Below, in pieces: positions 5,644 through 6,701 of a stretch of 6,701 bases of DNA. The notes beneath the pieces are model-generated. The model was not told where the DNA came from and searched no databases. It saw only the letters and a program-made list of their open reading frames with translations. The DNA comes from BOKV01 sp041742235 (GTDB taxonomy: Bacteria; Pseudomonadota; Alphaproteobacteria; Rhizobiales; Rhizobiaceae). Position numbers and translations under genes: made by a program. The DNA lies in NCBI GenBank assembly GCA_041742235.1, contig JBGSJA010000249.1:1-6701 (forward strand), written 5' to 3'. Within the stretch, counting starts at the first letter, position 1. Each line of letters begins with the position of its first letter.

Positions 5644-5712
5644 GAGTATCGCAATGCCCTTTCGGGCGTTTCCTCCCAGACTTCAAGACCGCACTTGGTG
5701 CGGTCTTTTTTT
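5636..5712 (+). ncRNA. Trans-acting small RNA candidate, suhB/mmgR (alpha-r8)-like
   Basis: About 77 nt on the + strand, in a gap where neither flanking gene reads in that direction. The parts in order are: a 5' hairpin AAUGCCC-UUUC-GGGCGUU (5653-5670, one G-U pair); an unpaired pyrimidine-rich UCCUCCCAGACUUCA (about 5671-5685) containing an anti-Shine-Dalgarno UCCUCCC; then a strong intrinsic terminator (5686-5712). This is the plan of Rhizobiales riboregulators with CU-rich loops that block translation of target mRNAs, often with Hfq. Location upstream of and divergent from an inositol monophosphatase-family gene recalls the Rfam suhB motif, later named mmgR in Sinorhizobium and linked to polyhydroxybutyrate granule control. 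The 5' end is estimated from the candidate promoter. That a small RNA exists is well supported by the orphan terminator; the family name comes from memory of layout and context, not an alignment. Confidence 0.68.
5686..5712 (+). terminator. Intrinsic terminator of the small RNA
   Basis: AGACCGCAC (5686-5694) and GTGCGGTCT (5698-5706) form a perfect 9-bp stem with loop TTG, ending in seven consecutive T (5706-5712). It is strongly directional on the + strand. On the - strand, downstream of the hutG-like stop, only two U follow the stem, so it would be a weak end for that gene. Confidence 0.88.
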
Positions 5713-5720
5713 GTGTGCAT

Positions 5721-6614
5721 CTATTCCGCCGCCAGGCTGTTTGCCCCGGCAAGGCCTGCATCGGGAATGGCGACGAGCCGGCCGATGAAACGGGTGATGT
5801 CTTGCGCCACCTTCTCGAACGCCGCGCCCTTGGCGAGCGCTGCCTCGTCCATGTAGAGGCCGCGGTTCACCTCGATCTGCAGCGCATGATAGCCGCTGTG
5901 CGGCCTGCCGTAATGCTCGGTGATGAAGCCGCCGGCATAGGGTTTGTTGATCTCCACCTCATAGCCCAGTTCGGACAAGAACTGCGCCGCCGCCCAGGTG
6001 ACCTGCGCCGCGCAGGACGTGCCGTAGCGATCGCCCAGCACGAAGTCCGGCCGCATGCGGCGCGCCGCGCCATCGCGCGTCGAGGGCATCGAATGGCAGT
6101 CTATCAGCACGGCATGGCCGAAGCGGGAATGGGTCCGCGAAACCAGCGAACGCAACGCGCCATGATACGGTTTGTAGATCGTCTCGATCCGCTCCAGCCC
6201 TTCGTCGATGCCAAGCCTTCGCGCATAGATCTCCTCGGCTTCCGAAACGATCCGCGCTATGGTGCCGAGGCCGCCGGAAACGCGCACGGAGCGCGTGTTG
6301 CAAAAGCCCGGCAGCGCGCCATCGAACATCGCCGGATCAAGTTCGTACGGCTCGCGGTTGACATCGAGATACGCGCGGGGAAAATTCGCGGTCAGCAGCG
6401 GGCAGCCCTGAGTCACCGCGCCGGCAAACAACTCGTCCACCCGGAAGTCCTCGGACTTGCGGATTGCGGCGCGGTCGAGCCGGATCTGGTCGAGGAATTG
6501 CGGCCGGTAGTTGCGTCCGCTGTGGGGTGAGTTGAAGACGAACGGAACCCGCTGCTGCGACGGCTCGATGAGCGTGAAGGGCGGGTTGAGGTTCGTGTCG
6601 TATCCGGTGGTCAT
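5721..6614 (-). CDS. hutG: N-formylglutamate amidohydrolase (HutG/FGase family)
   Basis: A 297-residue metal-dependent amidohydrolase predicted to convert N-formyl-L-glutamate to glutamate and formate, the last step of the five-step histidine degradation route. I start it at ATG 6614 (MTTGYDTNLNPPFTLIEP), where the family usually begins. ATGs at 6650 and 6683 are in frame but overlap the candidate promoter or its start point. Motifs: FVFNSPHSGR (25-34) with His31, KSEDFRVDELF (53-63), NFPRAYLDVNREPYELDP (77-94), AVLIDCHSMPS (168-178) with His174, and LQIEVNRGLYMDE near residue 250. These are the conserved metal and substrate regions of the FGase family, and length is normal. No other hut genes are visible, so a role beyond histidine use (general formyl-amino-acid hydrolysis) is possible. 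Its stop lies nine bases from the end of the convergent small RNA terminator. Confidence 0.92.
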   Translation of the reverse strand: MTTGYDTNLNPPFTLIEPSQQRVPFVFNSPHSGRNYRPQFLDQIRLDRAAIRKSEDFRVDELFAGAVTQGCPLLTANFPRAYLDVNREPYELDPAMFDGALPGFCNTRSVRVSGGLGTIARIVSEAEEIYARRLGIDEGLERIETIYKPYHGALRSLVSRTHSRFGHAVLIDCHSMPSTRDGAARRMRPDFVLGDRYGTSCAAQVTWAAAQFLSELGYEVEINKPYAGGFITEHYGRPHSGYHALQIEVNRGLYMDEAALAKGAAFEKVAQDITRFIGRLVAIPDAGLAGANSLAAE

Positions 6615-6656
6615 GCCGCTTTTCTTTTCCGGCCCGTGGGAGCCAGCCATGCCAAA

Positions 6657-6684
6657 AGATAACCCGTGGACGCAGAATCGCAAG
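6657..6684 (-). promoter_or_regulatory. Candidate housekeeping promoter of the hutG-like gene
   Basis: On the - strand, CTTGCG (6684-6679), 16 bases, then TTATCT (6662-6657) resembles the alphaproteobacterial CTTGAC-N17-CTATAT pattern. A start near 6650 would give a leader of about 35 nt before ATG 6614, supporting that start codon. The opposite strand has CTTGAC at 6685-6690, possibly a -35 element of a divergent gene outside the window. Confidence 0.42.
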
Positions 6685-6701
6685 CTTGACGGTAAAAATG
6701 C

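Noticed and set aside
5686..5712. Main terminator of the hutG-like gene
   Set aside because: The T-run is on the + strand; on the - strand the stem is followed by only two U, so it primarily serves the + strand small RNA.
5436..6530. Long + strand open frame across the small RNA region and opposite hutG
   Set aside because: It would run through the 9-bp stem/T7 terminator and has no recognisable domain. The - strand frame has full FGase motifs.

Overview
The window looks like chromosomal DNA of an alphaproteobacterium, most likely of the order Hyphomicrobiales (Mesorhizobium/Phyllobacteriaceae-like). The reasons are the high GC content, a rhizobial class A small heat shock protein, a leader resembling the rhizobial ROSE RNA thermometer, and a small RNA gene that resembles the suhB/mmgR (alpha-r8) family of Rhizobiales. 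No mobile element, CRISPR array, tRNA or rRNA is visible.

Left part (1-3034, + strand): the 3' end of a low-specificity threonine aldolase gene, then a compact four-gene operon that is the centre of interest. It encodes a secreted four-cysteine DUF2282 peptide (bufferin precursor, BufA1), a DUF692 multinuclear non-heme iron oxidase (MNIO, BufB), a DUF2063 partner protein (BufC) and a DoxX-like membrane protein. bufB/bufC and bufC/doxX overlap by four bases (ATGA). This layout matches the recently characterised bufferin systems. In those, BufB with BufC converts cysteines of the exported peptide into sulfur heterocycles, giving a periplasmic copper-buffering RiPP metallophore. A 7-bp dyad lies in the bufA1 leader, and a symmetrical hairpin ends the operon and serves the convergent heat-shock gene.

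Middle part (3041-4754): an Hsp20/IbpA-type chaperone gene on the - strand has a RpoH-like promoter and a structured leader. The leader's last hairpin buries the ribosome binding site and contains a bulged G, as in ROSE thermometers. Divergent from it is an alpha/beta hydrolase (lysophospholipase/monoacylglycerol-lipase type) with a complete Ser-Asp-His triad. It ends two bases from the convergent hisN gene.

Right part (4757-6701): hisN (histidinol-phosphatase of the inositol monophosphatase fold) and an N-formylglutamate amidohydrolase gene (hutG-like) lie on the - strand. Between them, on the + strand, is a probable small RNA gene of about 77 nt: a 5' hairpin, an unpaired UCCUCCC anti-Shine-Dalgarno tract and a strong intrinsic terminator. 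Upstream of it lie repeated TGCA-containing dyads and a 19-bp-period direct repeat.

The genes do not form one pathway. The window holds a metal-buffering operon, a heat-shock gene with dual transcriptional and RNA-structural control, a lipase-like gene, and a histidine biosynthesis/degradation pair separated by a riboregulator candidate.
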